Positions 45,334 through 53,377 of a DNA stretch of 64,000 nucleotides are shown in pieces. Position 1 is the stretch's first letter. Every line of letters starts with the position of its first letter. A program made the translations under genes and the position numbers. The stretch spans positions 434,001 through 498,000 of the forward strand of contig JAIQFE010000001.1 of the NCBI GenBank assembly GCA_020073445.1, given 5' to 3'. The notes beneath the pieces were generated by a model. It had not been told where the DNA came from. It did no database searches and saw only the letters and a list, made by a program, of their open reading frames with translations. Source of the stretch: Terriglobia bacterium (GTDB lineage: Bacteria; Acidobacteriota; Terriglobia; Bryobacterales; Bryobacteraceae).

Positions 45334-46337
45334 ACCTCCCAAGTTTTGGCGAGCGCGGATTCCCAGGAAAATAGCAAAGCGCGCTCGCGACCGCGCCGGG
45401 CGAGATCGTTGCACAAAACTTCGTCTGAGGCTAACTGCACTAGCGCGTGGGCGACCTGCTCGGGATCGTCGGGATTTACGAGCAGTGCCGCATCCCCCGC
45501 CACCTCCGGCAGAGCCGACCGGTTGGAGGTGATCACGGGAACGGAATTCGCCATGGCTTCCAGCACGGGCATTCCGAAGCCTTCATCGAGCGAGGGGAAG
45601 GCGAAGATGCGAGCGCGGCGATAGAGCGCGTCGAGTTCGGCTCGCGTGACATACCCGAGCACGTCGATATTGGCCCTGCGCGGGCTGGTTTCCACCGCCT
45701 GAAGCTCTTCCGCGGCGCCAAAGCCGTCGGCTGCTCCAGCCAGCGCCAGGCGCCAGGAGGGAGGCATGCGTTCGAACGCACGGACCAGCGCCCGAACGTT
45801 CTTGCGCCGCTGGATGGCGCCTACGAATAGCACCAGGTTTTCGCGTCTCGTGTTTTGCCCGGCCGCGGGAGGCACATGAACGCCATGCGGGATCACTCGA
45901 ATGCGTTCAGGCTCGACACCCAGGAATTCTTCCACCTGATTGGCGGTGAAGCGCGAGACTGCAATGATCAAGTCGCTGTGGCGGCCGGCTTGCCTCGCCT
46001 GTTCAGTAAAACGTCCCCGGAACTCGGGCGTGGAGTACTCACCGGTGATGACAAACAGATCGTGAAAGGTGGTCACGGTCCGGCGAGCGGGTGCGTCCAC
46101 GCGCTGGTTCAGGGCGTGAAACAGGTCCGCCCTCGGCGCGCCGCGAAGGAGCCTGCGGGAGGCATTCCCCGGTAAGGGATCGCCGAAGGAGCGCAAGAAA
46201 CGGTGCGGGCGGTAGCAAAACAGGAACCGGTCTTGGGGATGCGATTTCGCCAGGCCAAAGAGGATTTCGCGCGAATAGACTCCGACGCCGGACAGATTCC
46301 GGCCAAGGCTATAGGTAGCGTCGAGAGCGACGTGCAC
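45312..46337 (-). CDS. GT4 family glycosyltransferase
   Basis: 341 residues, GTG start. GT-B fold: N-terminal LDATYSLGRNLSGVGVYSREILFGLAK, then the C-terminal nucleotide-sugar domain with LVLFVGAIQRRKNVRALVRAFERMP, VLGYVTRAELDALYRRARIFAFPSLDEGFGMPVLEAMANSVPVITSNRSALPEVAGDAALLVNPDD. The E-x-x-x-G-x-P-x-x-E motif is intact. Cytoplasmic; the sugar and acceptor are unknown. The start lies inside the end of the pseudo-receiver gene (29-bp overlap), making it the third member of the run sigma-54 activator, pseudo-receiver, glycosyltransferase. Confidence 0.9.
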   Translation of the reverse strand: MHVALDATYSLGRNLSGVGVYSREILFGLAKSHPQDRFLFCYRPHRFLRSFGDPLPGNASRRLLRGAPRADLFHALNQRVDAPARRTVTTFHDLFVITGEYSTPEFRGRFTEQARQAGRHSDLIIAVSRFTANQVEEFLGVEPERIRVIPHGVHVPPAAGQNTRRENLVLFVGAIQRRKNVRALVRAFERMPPSWRLALAGAADGFGAAEELQAVETSPRRANIDVLGYVTRAELDALYRRARIFAFPSLDEGFGMPVLEAMANSVPVITSNRSALPEVAGDAALLVNPDDPEQVAHALVQLASDEVLCNDLARRGRERALLFSWESALAKTWEVYRELTG

Positions 46338-47283
46338 TGACTGTCATGATCGCATTCGGCACGGCGCGTCTCGCCCCTACGACGCCGACGCGGTGGTGTA
46401 GGGGTCGGGCATGCCCGACCCTCTGGCTTGGGTACGCAGATTCAGGGCGGCCTCCTCGAGCAGAGAGTCGAGTGAAACCGGTTGCTGGGGGGTCGAACAC
46501 AGCGGATCCAATCGCGAGCCTGCCATCGGTAGCGGCGGTGTGGAGGCGCGTGGCGATTTCTTCGACGGGCTCGGCCAAGGTGTCGAGCACCGCCAAGCCG
46601 AAACGCGAGTGACTCAGCCGCGCCAGGAGAGGGGCCGGCCCGGCCAGGCGGCGGAGATCCTCGGCGGCTTCGACCAGGGCCAGATCGGAACGCTGGTCAC
46701 CGGGAGTGTATGTCCCGCCGCCCACAGCGGCAGACTCAGTTCGTTCGGCTATCAGGACTATCATTTTCCGGCTGAGGCGCTCGGCGAGAAGGCGATCGCG
46801 CTCCGCCAACGTCAGGAACGCGGGACGCGTGAGCAGGCCCGTGAGCTGATCCGTCATGGACGTCGCCCGCGCGGCGGCCAGCAGGCGATGCCGCTCCATG
46901 GCGTTCCGGATGGCTCGTGCGAGCGGCTCACAATCTACCTCCCTCTTGAGCAGGAAATCCTGTGCGCCATCACGGACCATGTGTTCGGCCAGGGAAGTTG
47001 CGGAAGGTTCGACCAGGAGGATGACGGGAATATGCGGGGCAGCCGCCTGGACCTTGCGGAATGTTTCGGCGCCCTGACTATCTCGGAGATCCGGATTGAG
47101 CAGGACGATATCCACCGCGTTGGTCGCCAGGATGGCCTCAGTGTCGACCCAGGTGGCCGCGTGGGACGTCTCCAGATGAACCCAGTCGCTCCAGCAGCGG
47201 GCGCCGTCCAATTCGGTCAGGACTTCGCTTAGAAACACCGTGTCTTCGGTTGCGGATTCGGCCAGCAGGACGCGCAAGGTCAC
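46309..47283 (-). CDS. Pseudo-receiver/pseudo-GGDEF protein
   Basis: 324 residues, GTG start. N-terminal domain (1-125) has the receiver fold, but the phosphoacceptor Asp strand reads DIVLLNPDLRDSQG with Asn where Asp is expected, and the Thr/Ser strand reads VILLVEPSAT; the Lys (DFLLKREV) is kept. After a helical linker, residues 145-275 look like a GGDEF domain (TDQLTGLLTRPAFLTLAERDRLL) whose active loop is LARLSHSRFGLAVLD instead of R-GGDEF. The last 50 residues run through a palindromic repeat (46374-46421) and look unlike the rest. It follows the sigma-54 activator gene by 49 bp. Confidence 0.78.
   Translation of the reverse strand: MTLRVLLAESATEDTVFLSEVLTELDGARCWSDWVHLETSHAATWVDTEAILATNAVDIVLLNPDLRDSQGAETFRKVQAAAPHIPVILLVEPSATSLAEHMVRDGAQDFLLKREVDCEPLARAIRNAMERHRLLAAARATSMTDQLTGLLTRPAFLTLAERDRLLAERLSRKMIVLIAERTESAAVGGGTYTPGDQRSDLALVEAAEDLRRLAGPAPLLARLSHSRFGLAVLDTLAEPVEEIATRLHTAATDGRLAIGSAVFDPPATGFTRLSARGGRPESAYPSQRVGHARPLHHRVGVVGARRAVPNAIMTVSARRSRRYL
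46374..46421. repeat. Compound palindromic element inside the 3' part of the pseudo-receiver gene
   Basis: CCCCTAC (46374-46380) is inverted as GTAGGGG (46398-46404) with 17 nt between, and overlaps a perfect 20-bp palindrome at 46402-46421 (GGGTCGGGC-ATGCCCGACCC). The composition and the unusual protein it encodes (RVGHARPLHHRV) suggest an inserted REP/MITE-like element rather than original coding sequence. Confidence 0.6.
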
Positions 47284-47332
47284 GCGAAGAAATAGTGGGC
47301 CGAGAGGCCCAACACTCTCACGGCTGGTTTAC

Positions 47333-48394
47333 TTAAGCTTCCAACTGATACTCTTTCAGCTTCCGGTAGAGCGTGGTGCGGCCGATGCCAAGCAAGTGCG
47401 CGGCCACGGACCGGTCTCCCTTGGTGTATTCGAGCGCGTTCACAATGGCGCGGCGCTCGAGCTCCAGCAGGGGAACTACGACGGGAGCATTCTGAACGGC
47501 CGGCGGATCCGCGGCGGAAGCGGTTTGGCAACCGTCGAGCCCGGCAGCGCCATCGGCGCCATCTGATTTGGGGGGCACGGCGAACTGAGTTCCGGCCGCC
47601 GCCATCAGATATTGCGCCTTCTTCTCTGTAAGGTAGTTGCGAAGGTTCGAGGGCAGATCTCCCAAATGCAGTAATGGCCCCGAATTGATGGCCGCCATAT
47701 GCTGCACGCAGTTTTCAAGCTCGCGAACGTTCCCTGGCCAATCGTAGGACAGCAGCACTTCCATCGCCTCGGCGGTGATGTTGTGATTCCCGCCGACGCG
47801 GGCTAGAAAATGGTTGATCAGCGCGGGGATATCCTCTTTACGCTCGCGCAGCGGGGCCAAACGAATGTTGATGACGTTCAGACGAAAATAAAGGTCGCGG
47901 CGAAAGCTGCCTTTTTCCACTTCCTTGGCCAAGTCTCGATTGGTGGCCGCGATAATGCGGAAATCCGAACGCCTGGTGATCAGCGACCCCACGGGCCGGA
48001 ATTCCTTCTCCTGAAGGACCCTCAGCAGTTTGGCTTGCAGGTCCATGGGTAGCTCGCCGATTTCGTCAAAGAACGCTGTGCCGCCGTTGGCCGCTTCAAT
48101 CAGGCCGACCTTGGCGTTGGCGGCGCCCGTGAAGGCTCCCTTCACGTGCCCGAACAGTTCGCTTTCCATGAGAGGGCCGACCATGGAGGAGCAGTCGATG
48201 GTTACAAAGGGCTCCTTGGACGCAGTCATGGCATGGATGGCGCGCGCGACAACTTCCTTGCCTGTTCCGGTTTCGCCCAGGAGCAACGCCGGCCAGCGGC
48301 ACTTGCCGAGCTTGTCGATCAGCCGAAGAACCTGGCGGGTGCGAGGCGATTGTCCGACCAGTACGTGGCGGGTTTCGTCTGCTTGAGCTTGCAT
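47333..48394 (-). CDS. Sigma-54-dependent transcriptional activator without an input domain
   Basis: 353 residues from the ATG at 48394. The AAA+ domain starts almost at once (HVLVGQSPRTRQVLRLIDKLGK): Walker A GETGTGKE, the sigma-54 loop GAFTGA (about residue 88), Walker B GGTAFFDEIGEL, then FRRDLYFRLNVINIRLAPLRER and WPGNVRELENCV. The C-terminal Fis-type helix-turn-helix is GDRSVAAHLLGIGRTTLYRKLKEYQ. No receiver, PAS or GAF domain precedes the AAA+ module, so control must come from expression or a partner. A G/C-tract palindrome cluster lies upstream (48495-48556). Confidence 0.93.
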   Translation of the reverse strand: MQAQADETRHVLVGQSPRTRQVLRLIDKLGKCRWPALLLGETGTGKEVVARAIHAMTASKEPFVTIDCSSMVGPLMESELFGHVKGAFTGAANAKVGLIEAANGGTAFFDEIGELPMDLQAKLLRVLQEKEFRPVGSLITRRSDFRIIAATNRDLAKEVEKGSFRRDLYFRLNVINIRLAPLRERKEDIPALINHFLARVGGNHNITAEAMEVLLSYDWPGNVRELENCVQHMAAINSGPLLHLGDLPSNLRNYLTEKKAQYLMAAAGTQFAVPPKSDGADGAAGLDGCQTASAADPPAVQNAPVVVPLLELERRAIVNALEYTKGDRSVAAHLLGIGRTTLYRKLKEYQLEA

Positions 48395-48494
48395 AGTTGT
48401 TCCAGGCAAGTTTTGACTCCTAAGCGGAGGCCGTTCAATATGTAGTGCGCGATCCACAGATAAACTCTACAACCGAAATGAAACGTTCTCTAGA

Positions 48495-48556
48495 CCCCCA
48501 TAACGAGGATTGGGGTAGGTATGTAGGGGGTAAGTAGGACCCCCAGTTGGGGGGTA
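48495..48556. promoter_or_regulatory. G/C-tract palindrome cluster upstream of the sigma-54 activator
   Basis: In the 181-bp gap between rlpA and the activator gene the sequence holds CCCCCA-GT-TGGGGG (48540-48553, perfect arms), preceded by GGGGG (48526-48530) and a spaced CCCCCA/TTGGGG pair (48495-48515). Three arm pairs share CCCC(C)A/TGGGG. This could be a set of activator binding sites used for autoregulation, or a repeat. No terminator T-tract follows. The function is inferred. Confidence 0.35.
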
Positions 48557-48575
48557 GCGGGCCGCGAAACGTATC

Positions 48576-49367
48576 CTATTCTTTAGCGTCTACCCAAACG
48601 ACGAACGCGGCGCCGGCCGTCTTCTCCACCTCGGCAGCCAGGGCGCTAGCTGCTTGAACGGTGAGGGCGTGTCCGACCAACACCCGCCAGAGCGACCGGT
48701 CTCCGTGTGGTTCGACGACTCGTGCATCGGAATAGGGGAGAGTCCCGCGCAAGGCTTCGGCACGCGAGGGATCGGCGAAGGCGCCCGCCTGAACGGCATA
48801 TCCTCCTGCGCCAGTTTGGGGATTTGCTAAGGGTTTCGCCCGAGGAGCAGTCGCTGCCACTGCGGTTCCATTTACCAGAGCCGCACTTACTGGAGCCGCA
48901 GCTAGTGGAGCGGCACTTACTGGAGCTTGGATGACCTTCAAGCGGACGCGCGCGGTTCCCGCCCGAACCATATCGATCTGGCGGGCGGCGCCCACGGACA
49001 GGTCGATGATGCGGCCGTGCACGAAGGGTCCGCGATCGGTGATGCGCACATCCACCTGCTTGCCGTTCGAGAGGTTGGTGATTTCGACCCAGGTCTCAAA
49101 GGGCAGAGCGCGATGCGCGGCGGTCAGCTTTTCCATATCGAAGATTTCGCCGGAGGCGGTCGGTCGGCCGTTATACGGCACACCGTACCAACTGGCGATC
49201 CCCGTTTCGGTGGATCCGATGCGCGCGGGCAGCCGCGCATTGGTGTGCCGCGCGCAGCCGGTCGCGACGATCATCAGTGCGAGCACACACGCGACGCATC
49301 GGACTGCGATGCGCGCGCGACCAGCAAAAATGGGCCTTCGAAGCACTAAAACAATTCTACTCGACAT
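48576..49367 (-). CDS. rlpA: RlpA-like septal ring lipoprotein
   Basis: 263 residues from the ATG at 49367. Lipoprotein signal with VATGCARH (Cys about 38). Double-psi beta-barrel domain (about 55-145): TGIASWYGVPYNGRPTASGEIFDMEKLTAAHRALPFETWVEITNLSNGKQVDVRITDRGPFVHGRIIDLSVGAARQID, with the RDRGPF-type motif (TDRGPF) and catalytic Glu/Asp region. A Pro/Ala-rich linker then a SPOR domain (about 185-263, GGYAVQAGAFADPSRAEAL) that binds denuded septal peptidoglycan. RlpA cleaves naked glycan strands at division. Earlier in-frame ATGs exist, but the signal peptide fits this start. Confidence 0.9.
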   Translation of the reverse strand: MSSRIVLVLRRPIFAGRARIAVRCVACVLALMIVATGCARHTNARLPARIGSTETGIASWYGVPYNGRPTASGEIFDMEKLTAAHRALPFETWVEITNLSNGKQVDVRITDRGPFVHGRIIDLSVGAARQIDMVRAGTARVRLKVIQAPVSAAPLAAAPVSAALVNGTAVAATAPRAKPLANPQTGAGGYAVQAGAFADPSRAEALRGTLPYSDARVVEPHGDRSLWRVLVGHALTVQAASALAAEVEKTAGAAFVVWVDAKE

Positions 49368-49442
49368 CGTTTTATCGATTCCAGGCCTCGCGAGAGCGGC
49401 ACGATGTCTCGTCGCGCCCCTCCCGCGCGGTTCATTTTTTTC

Positions 49443-49471
49443 TTGACTTTCCATGGATTCCACCTTATAAA
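49443..49471 (+). promoter_or_regulatory. Near-consensus sigma-70 promoter of the 21-codon gene
   Basis: TTGACT at 49443-49448 and TATAAA at 49466-49471 are separated by exactly 17 nt. Transcription would start near 49478, giving a leader of about 58 nt to the ATG at 49536. Right after the start point, GCGCT-CTCT (49484-49492) can pair with AGAG-(T)-AGCGC (49497-49506), forming a strong 5' hairpin with a TGGA-type loop and one bulged T. Confidence 0.75.
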
Positions 49472-49535
49472 GGGGACACGACCGCGCTCTCTTGGAAGAG
49501 TAGCGCTTAATCTGATGTAAAGGGAGAATCATTCG

Positions 49536-49601
49536 ATGAAGAACGCAACTAAGAAGAAAGCGGCTGCGAAGAAAAAGGCTGCTCCGAAGAAAAAGAAGTA
49601 G
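49536..49601 (+). CDS. 21-residue Lys/Ala-rich microprotein
   Basis: A 22-codon frame (with stop TAG) starting MKNATKKKAAAKKK and ending AAPKKKK. About half the residues are Lys and most of the rest Ala, like a fragment of a histone H1 tail or nucleoid peptide. AGGGAG (49521-49526) sits 9 nt before the ATG, an excellent ribosome site. The frame is framed by its own promoter and a strong terminator, so the transcript is about 190 nt. No family is known to me. It may act as a nucleic-acid-binding peptide, or the transcript may also work as an RNA. The frame is short, so chance cannot be excluded, but the signals around it argue against chance. Confidence 0.6.
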   Translation: MKNATKKKAAAKKKAAPKKKK

Positions 49602-49632
49602 CCTTAACGGCTCACTAGTTCGAGTTTCAACC

Positions 49633-49668
49633 AATCGGCCCCGAGCAATCGGGGCCGGTTTTGTTTTT
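49633..49668 (+). terminator. Strong intrinsic terminator of the 21-codon gene
   Basis: Stem CGGCCCCGA (49636-49644), loop GCAA, stem TCGGGGCCG (49649-49657), extended by A-T pairs at 49633-49634 and 49659-49660 across a T-G pair. The stem is followed by TTTTGTTTTT (49659-49668). This is a textbook rho-independent terminator and lies 31 nt after the stop codon. Confidence 0.92.
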
Positions 49669-49751
49669 ACAGGACTGGTTTGAAAGCGCAAAGGGCGCGG
49701 CGCGCACCGTTTTGCGCGTCCCCATGATGGAGCGCTGAAACCCACGCCCGC

Positions 49752-50636
49752 TTATAGCTGGAGCGTTTTCAAGTACGCGCGGAACGGGTCTCCCAGGTCA
49801 TGGCGCTTCAGCGCGAATTCCACCGTGGCCTTCAGGAAGCCGAGCTTGTCGCCCGCATCGTAGCGCGTCCCTTCGAAACGATAACCGTAGATCGGGCGGC
49901 TGCGAAGAGCGTGCTTCAGTCCGTCGGTAAGCTGCAGTTCTCCTCCGCTGCCCGGCTCAATGCTCTCCAGCGAGTGGAAGACTTCCGGCGTGAGCACGTA
50001 GCGTCCGATGATCGCCAGATTCGAAGGAGCGTCCTGGGGCTTGGGCTTCTCCACCAGGTTGCGAATCCGGTAGAGCCGGTCCCCGCCGCCGGCGTGGCTG
50101 ACCGGTTCGGCGTCCACCACACCGTACGCCGAAATGCTGTCTTTCGGAACTTCCATGAGGGCGAGCACGGGAGCGCCATAGAACTCGTACACATCCAGCA
50201 GCTGCCGCAAGGCGGGAACTTCCGCGTCGATCACGTCATCGGAAAGAATCACCGCGAAGGGCTCGTCGCCCACCAGCTCGCGCGCCCGCAGAACCGCGTG
50301 GCCCAGGCCGAGCGCTTCCTTCTGCCGGACATAGGAAACGTTGATCATGTCCGAGACGGCCCGCACGGTAGCCAGCAGATCCTTCTTCCCACGGGTTTCC
50401 AGTAAATGTTCCAGCTCGAAGCTGACATCGAAGTGATCTTCGATCGCGGTCTTGCCGCGGCCCGTGACGATGATGATGTTCTGGACTCCGGAATGGATGG
50501 CTTCCTCGACTCCATACTGGATCAGCGGCTTATCCACCAGCGGAAGCATCTCTTTGGGCTGGGCCTTGGTGGCGGGGAGAAACCGGGTACCAAGCCCGGC
50601 GGCGGGGAAGACGGCTTTGCGAACCTTTGCGTTCAT
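49752..50636 (-). CDS. galU: UTP--glucose-1-phosphate uridylyltransferase
   Basis: 294 residues. Makes UDP-glucose from UTP and glucose 1-phosphate for envelope and exopolysaccharide synthesis. Motifs: VFPAAGLGTRFLPATKAQPKEMLPLVDKPLIQYGVEEA (nucleotide site with K-E-M-L-P), FAVILSDDVID (metal site) and GGELQLTDGLKHALRS. Nothing unusual. TAGAAT lies just 9 nt before the ATG, which hints at a leaderless start, but no clear -35 accompanies it. The gene faces the microprotein terminator. Confidence 0.96.
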   Translation of the reverse strand: MNAKVRKAVFPAAGLGTRFLPATKAQPKEMLPLVDKPLIQYGVEEAIHSGVQNIIIVTGRGKTAIEDHFDVSFELEHLLETRGKKDLLATVRAVSDMINVSYVRQKEALGLGHAVLRARELVGDEPFAVILSDDVIDAEVPALRQLLDVYEFYGAPVLALMEVPKDSISAYGVVDAEPVSHAGGGDRLYRIRNLVEKPKPQDAPSNLAIIGRYVLTPEVFHSLESIEPGSGGELQLTDGLKHALRSRPIYGYRFEGTRYDAGDKLGFLKATVEFALKRHDLGDPFRAYLKTLQL

Positions 50637-50717
50637 AAGTTACTTATTCTACCGGTTGTCCATCGGCGGCGATTCGTGAATGATGTAGAGCGCGATGCAT
50701 TGACCGGCTCGAAACGA

Positions 50718-50746
50718 TTGACTCGTAACAATTGAGTGGATAGAAA
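50718..50746 (+). promoter_or_regulatory. Likely sigma-70 promoter of the GAF histidine kinase gene
   Basis: TTGACT at 50718-50723 and TAGAAA at 50741-50746 with a 17-nt spacer. Start near 50753, 37 nt ahead of the chosen ATG at 50790. The -10 differs from consensus by two bases, so this is moderate evidence. It favours the ATG at 50790 over a TTG at 50754. Confidence 0.45.
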
Positions 50747-50789
50747 TTATTGATTGGATCGCGGGCTGTCGCGGTCTTACGCTCGTACT

Positions 50790-52157
50790 ATGCGCCCGGA
50801 GGACAGCCCACCCGGCTCCACAGATGTTTCCCTGCTCCGGCGCGTCAGCCGGATCGTCAATTCGGATCTGTCGGTGGACGAAATGCTGGGTCAGATCGTG
50901 ATGCTGACCGCGCAAGTCTGCGCCTGCGATGCCTGCATCGTCTACCTTCTGGAATCGGCGACCGGCGATTTCGTTCTGCGTGCCTCCCAGGTTCCGCACC
51001 CGCGCATGGGAAACCTCCGGATGCAGCTGGGCGAGGGAGTTACGGGATGGGTGGCCCAGCACCAAGCGCCCGTCGCGCTGACCTCGAAAGCCACTGGAGA
51101 TCCCCGATTCAAACCCATCGCGGGTCTGGTGGAAGATACGTACCAGGCATTCCTCTCGGTTCCCGTCGTGACCCGCGGCAAGGCCATCGGTGTCATCAAT
51201 GTGCACCACCGGGATCCGCATGAGCACAGCGCCGACGAGATCGCCGCCGTAACGTTCATCGGCGAACAGACCGCCAGCGCGCTGGGGAAGATCCTGCTCG
51301 AAGACGAGAACGCCCGCTTAGCGGAACGCGATCAGGAATCGGAGCGCCAGCGGGCCCACCTGGAGGCCGAGGTGGCTCGAAGAACCGTTGAGCTCCAGGC
51401 CGCCAACGAAAAATTGCAGGCCGCCAAAGAGAAGGCCGAGGAAGCCGCCCGGCTGAAAGGCGAGTTCCTCGCCAACATGAGTCACGAGCTGCGGACGCCG
51501 CTCAACGGCATCATCGGCATGACCGAGGCGGTCCTGGACACGGAGTTGAACCCGGAGCAGCGGGAATTCCTGACGGTCGTCAAGGGCTCCGCTGACGAGC
51601 TCCTCAAAATCATCACTGACGTACTGGATTTCTCCAAGCTCGACGCCCGCAAGGTCGCCCTCAACTGGATCGAGTTTCATCCCCGGCAGGTCTTGGAGGA
51701 GACGGCCAGGTCAATGGCGTTTCTGGCATCTCAAAAAGGACTCGCGCTGCGCTGCCACATTGAGCCGAACGTGCCGGCTGCTCTGGTGGGGGATCCGCGG
51801 GCCTTCGGCCAGGTGCTGATCAACCTCATCGCCAACGCGATCAAGTTCACGGATGAGGGCGGGGTGACAGCCAGCGTTCGTCTGGAAGCGGAGGATGGGT
51901 CGCAGGTACTACTGCACGTCTGCGTCGCCGACACTGGCGTCGGTATCCCCGTGGACAAACAGGCCAGCGTCTTTGAAGCCTTCGTCCAGGCCGATGGTTC
52001 CACGACGCGGCGCCACGGCGGTACCGGCCTGGGTCTGGCCATTTGCTCGAACCTGGTTAAGCTGATGGGCGGCCGGATCTGGGTGGAGACGCAGGCGGGA
52101 CAGGGCAGCCGATTTCACTTCACCGCCGCGTTCGGCGGGTGTACGTCACTTCAGTAG
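50790..52157 (+). CDS. GAF-domain sensor histidine kinase
   Basis: 455 residues, cytoplasmic. N-terminal GAF domain (about 12-160: [21 protein letters not shown], and [34 protein letters not shown]), a coiled coil (about 175-220), HisKA with phosphoacceptor in [22 protein letters not shown], and HATPase_c: [29 protein letters not shown] and [18 protein letters not shown]. All boxes are intact. No receiver in the same protein or next to it, so its partner is elsewhere. The end overlaps the MerR gene by 12 bp, tail to tail. Confidence 0.93.
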   Translation: MRPEDSPPGSTDVSLLRRVSRIVNSDLSVDEMLGQIVMLTAQVCACDACIVYLLESATGDFVLRASQVPHPRMGNLRMQLGEGVTGWVAQHQAPVALTSKATGDPRFKPIAGLVEDTYQAFLSVPVVTRGKAIGVINVHHRDPHEHSADEIAAVTFIGEQTASALGKILLEDENARLAERDQESERQRAHLEAEVARRTVELQAANEKLQAAKEKAEEAARLKGEFLANMSHELRTPLNGIIGMTEAVLDTELNPEQREFLTVVKGSADELLKIITDVLDFSKLDARKVALNWIEFHPRQVLEETARSMAFLASQKGLALRCHIEPNVPAALVGDPRAFGQVLINLIANAIKFTDEGGVTASVRLEAEDGSQVLLHVCVADTGVGIPVDKQASVFEAFVQADGSTTRRHGGTGLGLAICSNLVKLMGGRIWVETQAGQGSRFHFTAAFGGCTSLQ

Positions 52158-52592
52158 CTCTGCGATTTCCAGCAATTCCTTGCGCACGGTTTCCAGCAGC
52201 GGCGATGGAACATCGAAAAAGCCCGTTTGGACCGGCTGGCTCGACAAAGCTGGTTTGGCGGGAGCTCTCTTCGACACGCCCGCCGGCGCCGGCGCGGCTG
52301 GGTCGCCATTCTTCGACCGGCCGTCCAGAAACTTGCGGGCGCCTTCGATGGTGTAACGCTTCTCGTACAGCAGGCGTTTGATCTCGAGTACCAGTTGCAC
52401 TTCCTTGCGGCGGTACAAGCGGTGCCCGGTTCCCGATTTTTTCGGATCGAGCGCGGAAAACTCCGTCTCCCAGAAACGCAGCACGTACGGCTTGATGCCA
52501 GCGAGGCGCGCTACTTCCCCGATACGAAAATATAGTTTGTCCGGAATCTCCTCCGGGGTGATGGTCATTGGCGCGATCTTGGGCTCGCTCAT
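52146..52592 (-). CDS. MerR family transcriptional regulator
   Basis: 148 residues. MerR HTH (about 18-85): [70 protein letters not shown], which is the short MerR_1 form typical of the family that controls cell-envelope or metabolic genes in Acidobacteria and Proteobacteria. No C-terminal ligand domain, only a Pro/Ala linker and a helix ([17 protein letters not shown]). The start is the ATG at 52592, 18 bp from the divergent rlmB start, so it may control that gene or itself. Confidence 0.9.
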   Translation of the reverse strand: MSEPKIAPMTITPEEIPDKLYFRIGEVARLAGIKPYVLRFWETEFSALDPKKSGTGHRLYRRKEVQLVLEIKRLLYEKRYTIEGARKFLDGRSKNGDPAAPAPAGVSKRAPAKPALSSQPVQTGFFDVPSPLLETVRKELLEIAELLK

Positions 52593-52610
52593 GAGAGTAC
52601 CCTTATTCTA

Positions 52611-53336
52611 ATGTCCCCGCTCGCAGGAATCCATCCCGTCCGGGAGGCACTTCGTGCCGGACTTTCCCTGGACCGCGTCATGGTGGCCAAAGGGGCCGCC
52701 GGTCTGCGTCTCCAGGAGTTGATCGAGCTGTGCCGCGAGCGCAACATCCCGGTGCGCTTCGAGCCGCGCACGCAATTGGACCGTGCAGCGGGCAGCGCCG
52801 CCCACCAGGGAGTCGTGGCGTTTCGTTCGGCGGAGCCGTATGCCTCGCTCGAACAAACCACCTCCGGCCTCGGGCTGCACGTGGTCCTGGATGGCGTCGA
52901 AGATCCGCACAATCTGGGCGCGATCGTGCGCACGGCGCACGCGGCGGGAGCCGCCGCCATCGTGATCCCGGAACGGCGTGCCGCCGGGTTGACGGAAACC
53001 GTCGCCCGCACGTCGGCCGGCGCGGTGGCCTATCTTCCGGTCGTGCGCGTCACGAACATCAGTCGCGCGCTCGAAGAGCTGAAGGAGCGCGGCTACTGGA
53101 TTTACGGTCTCGACGAACGTGGCGACCAGAGCTATGACCGTGTCGAATTCAACACGCCCACCGCGATCGTCCTGGGCGGCGAGGGGAGAGGGCTGCATCA
53201 GACCGTGGCGCGCCATTGCGACGCCTTAGTTTCGATTCCCATGGCGGCAGGTCCCGCCGGCGGAGTTGCGTCGCTGAACGTGAGCGTTGCCGCGGGTGTG
53301 GTGCTGTTCGAATGGCGCCGGCGCCAATCAAAGTAA
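52611..53336 (+). CDS. rlmB: 23S rRNA (guanosine-2'-O-)-methyltransferase RlmB-like (SpoU/TrmH)
   Basis: 241 residues. Short N-terminal substrate-binding domain (IHPVREALRAGLSLDRVMVAKGA), then the knotted SPOUT domain with [105 protein letters not shown]. These are the three SpoU motifs, including N-x-G-x-x-R and the final SLNVSVA. RlmB methylates G2251 of 23S rRNA in E. coli; other TrmH-family targets are possible. Alone on its strand with the CxxC protein gene next. Confidence 0.93.
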   Translation: MSPLAGIHPVREALRAGLSLDRVMVAKGAAGLRLQELIELCRERNIPVRFEPRTQLDRAAGSAAHQGVVAFRSAEPYASLEQTTSGLGLHVVLDGVEDPHNLGAIVRTAHAAGAAAIVIPERRAAGLTETVARTSAGAVAYLPVVRVTNISRALEELKERGYWIYGLDERGDQSYDRVEFNTPTAIVLGGEGRGLHQTVARHCDALVSIPMAAGPAGGVASLNVSVAAGVVLFEWRRRQSK

Positions 53337-53377
53337 GCGTCGCGCCACGCGGCTGTTATATACTCGACGCAGCTACC

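Noticed and set aside
48511-48556. Possible G-quadruplex in the G-tract cluster.
   Set aside because: Only three G-tracts of four or more are clear on one strand and the loops contain complementary C-tracts that favour hairpins.
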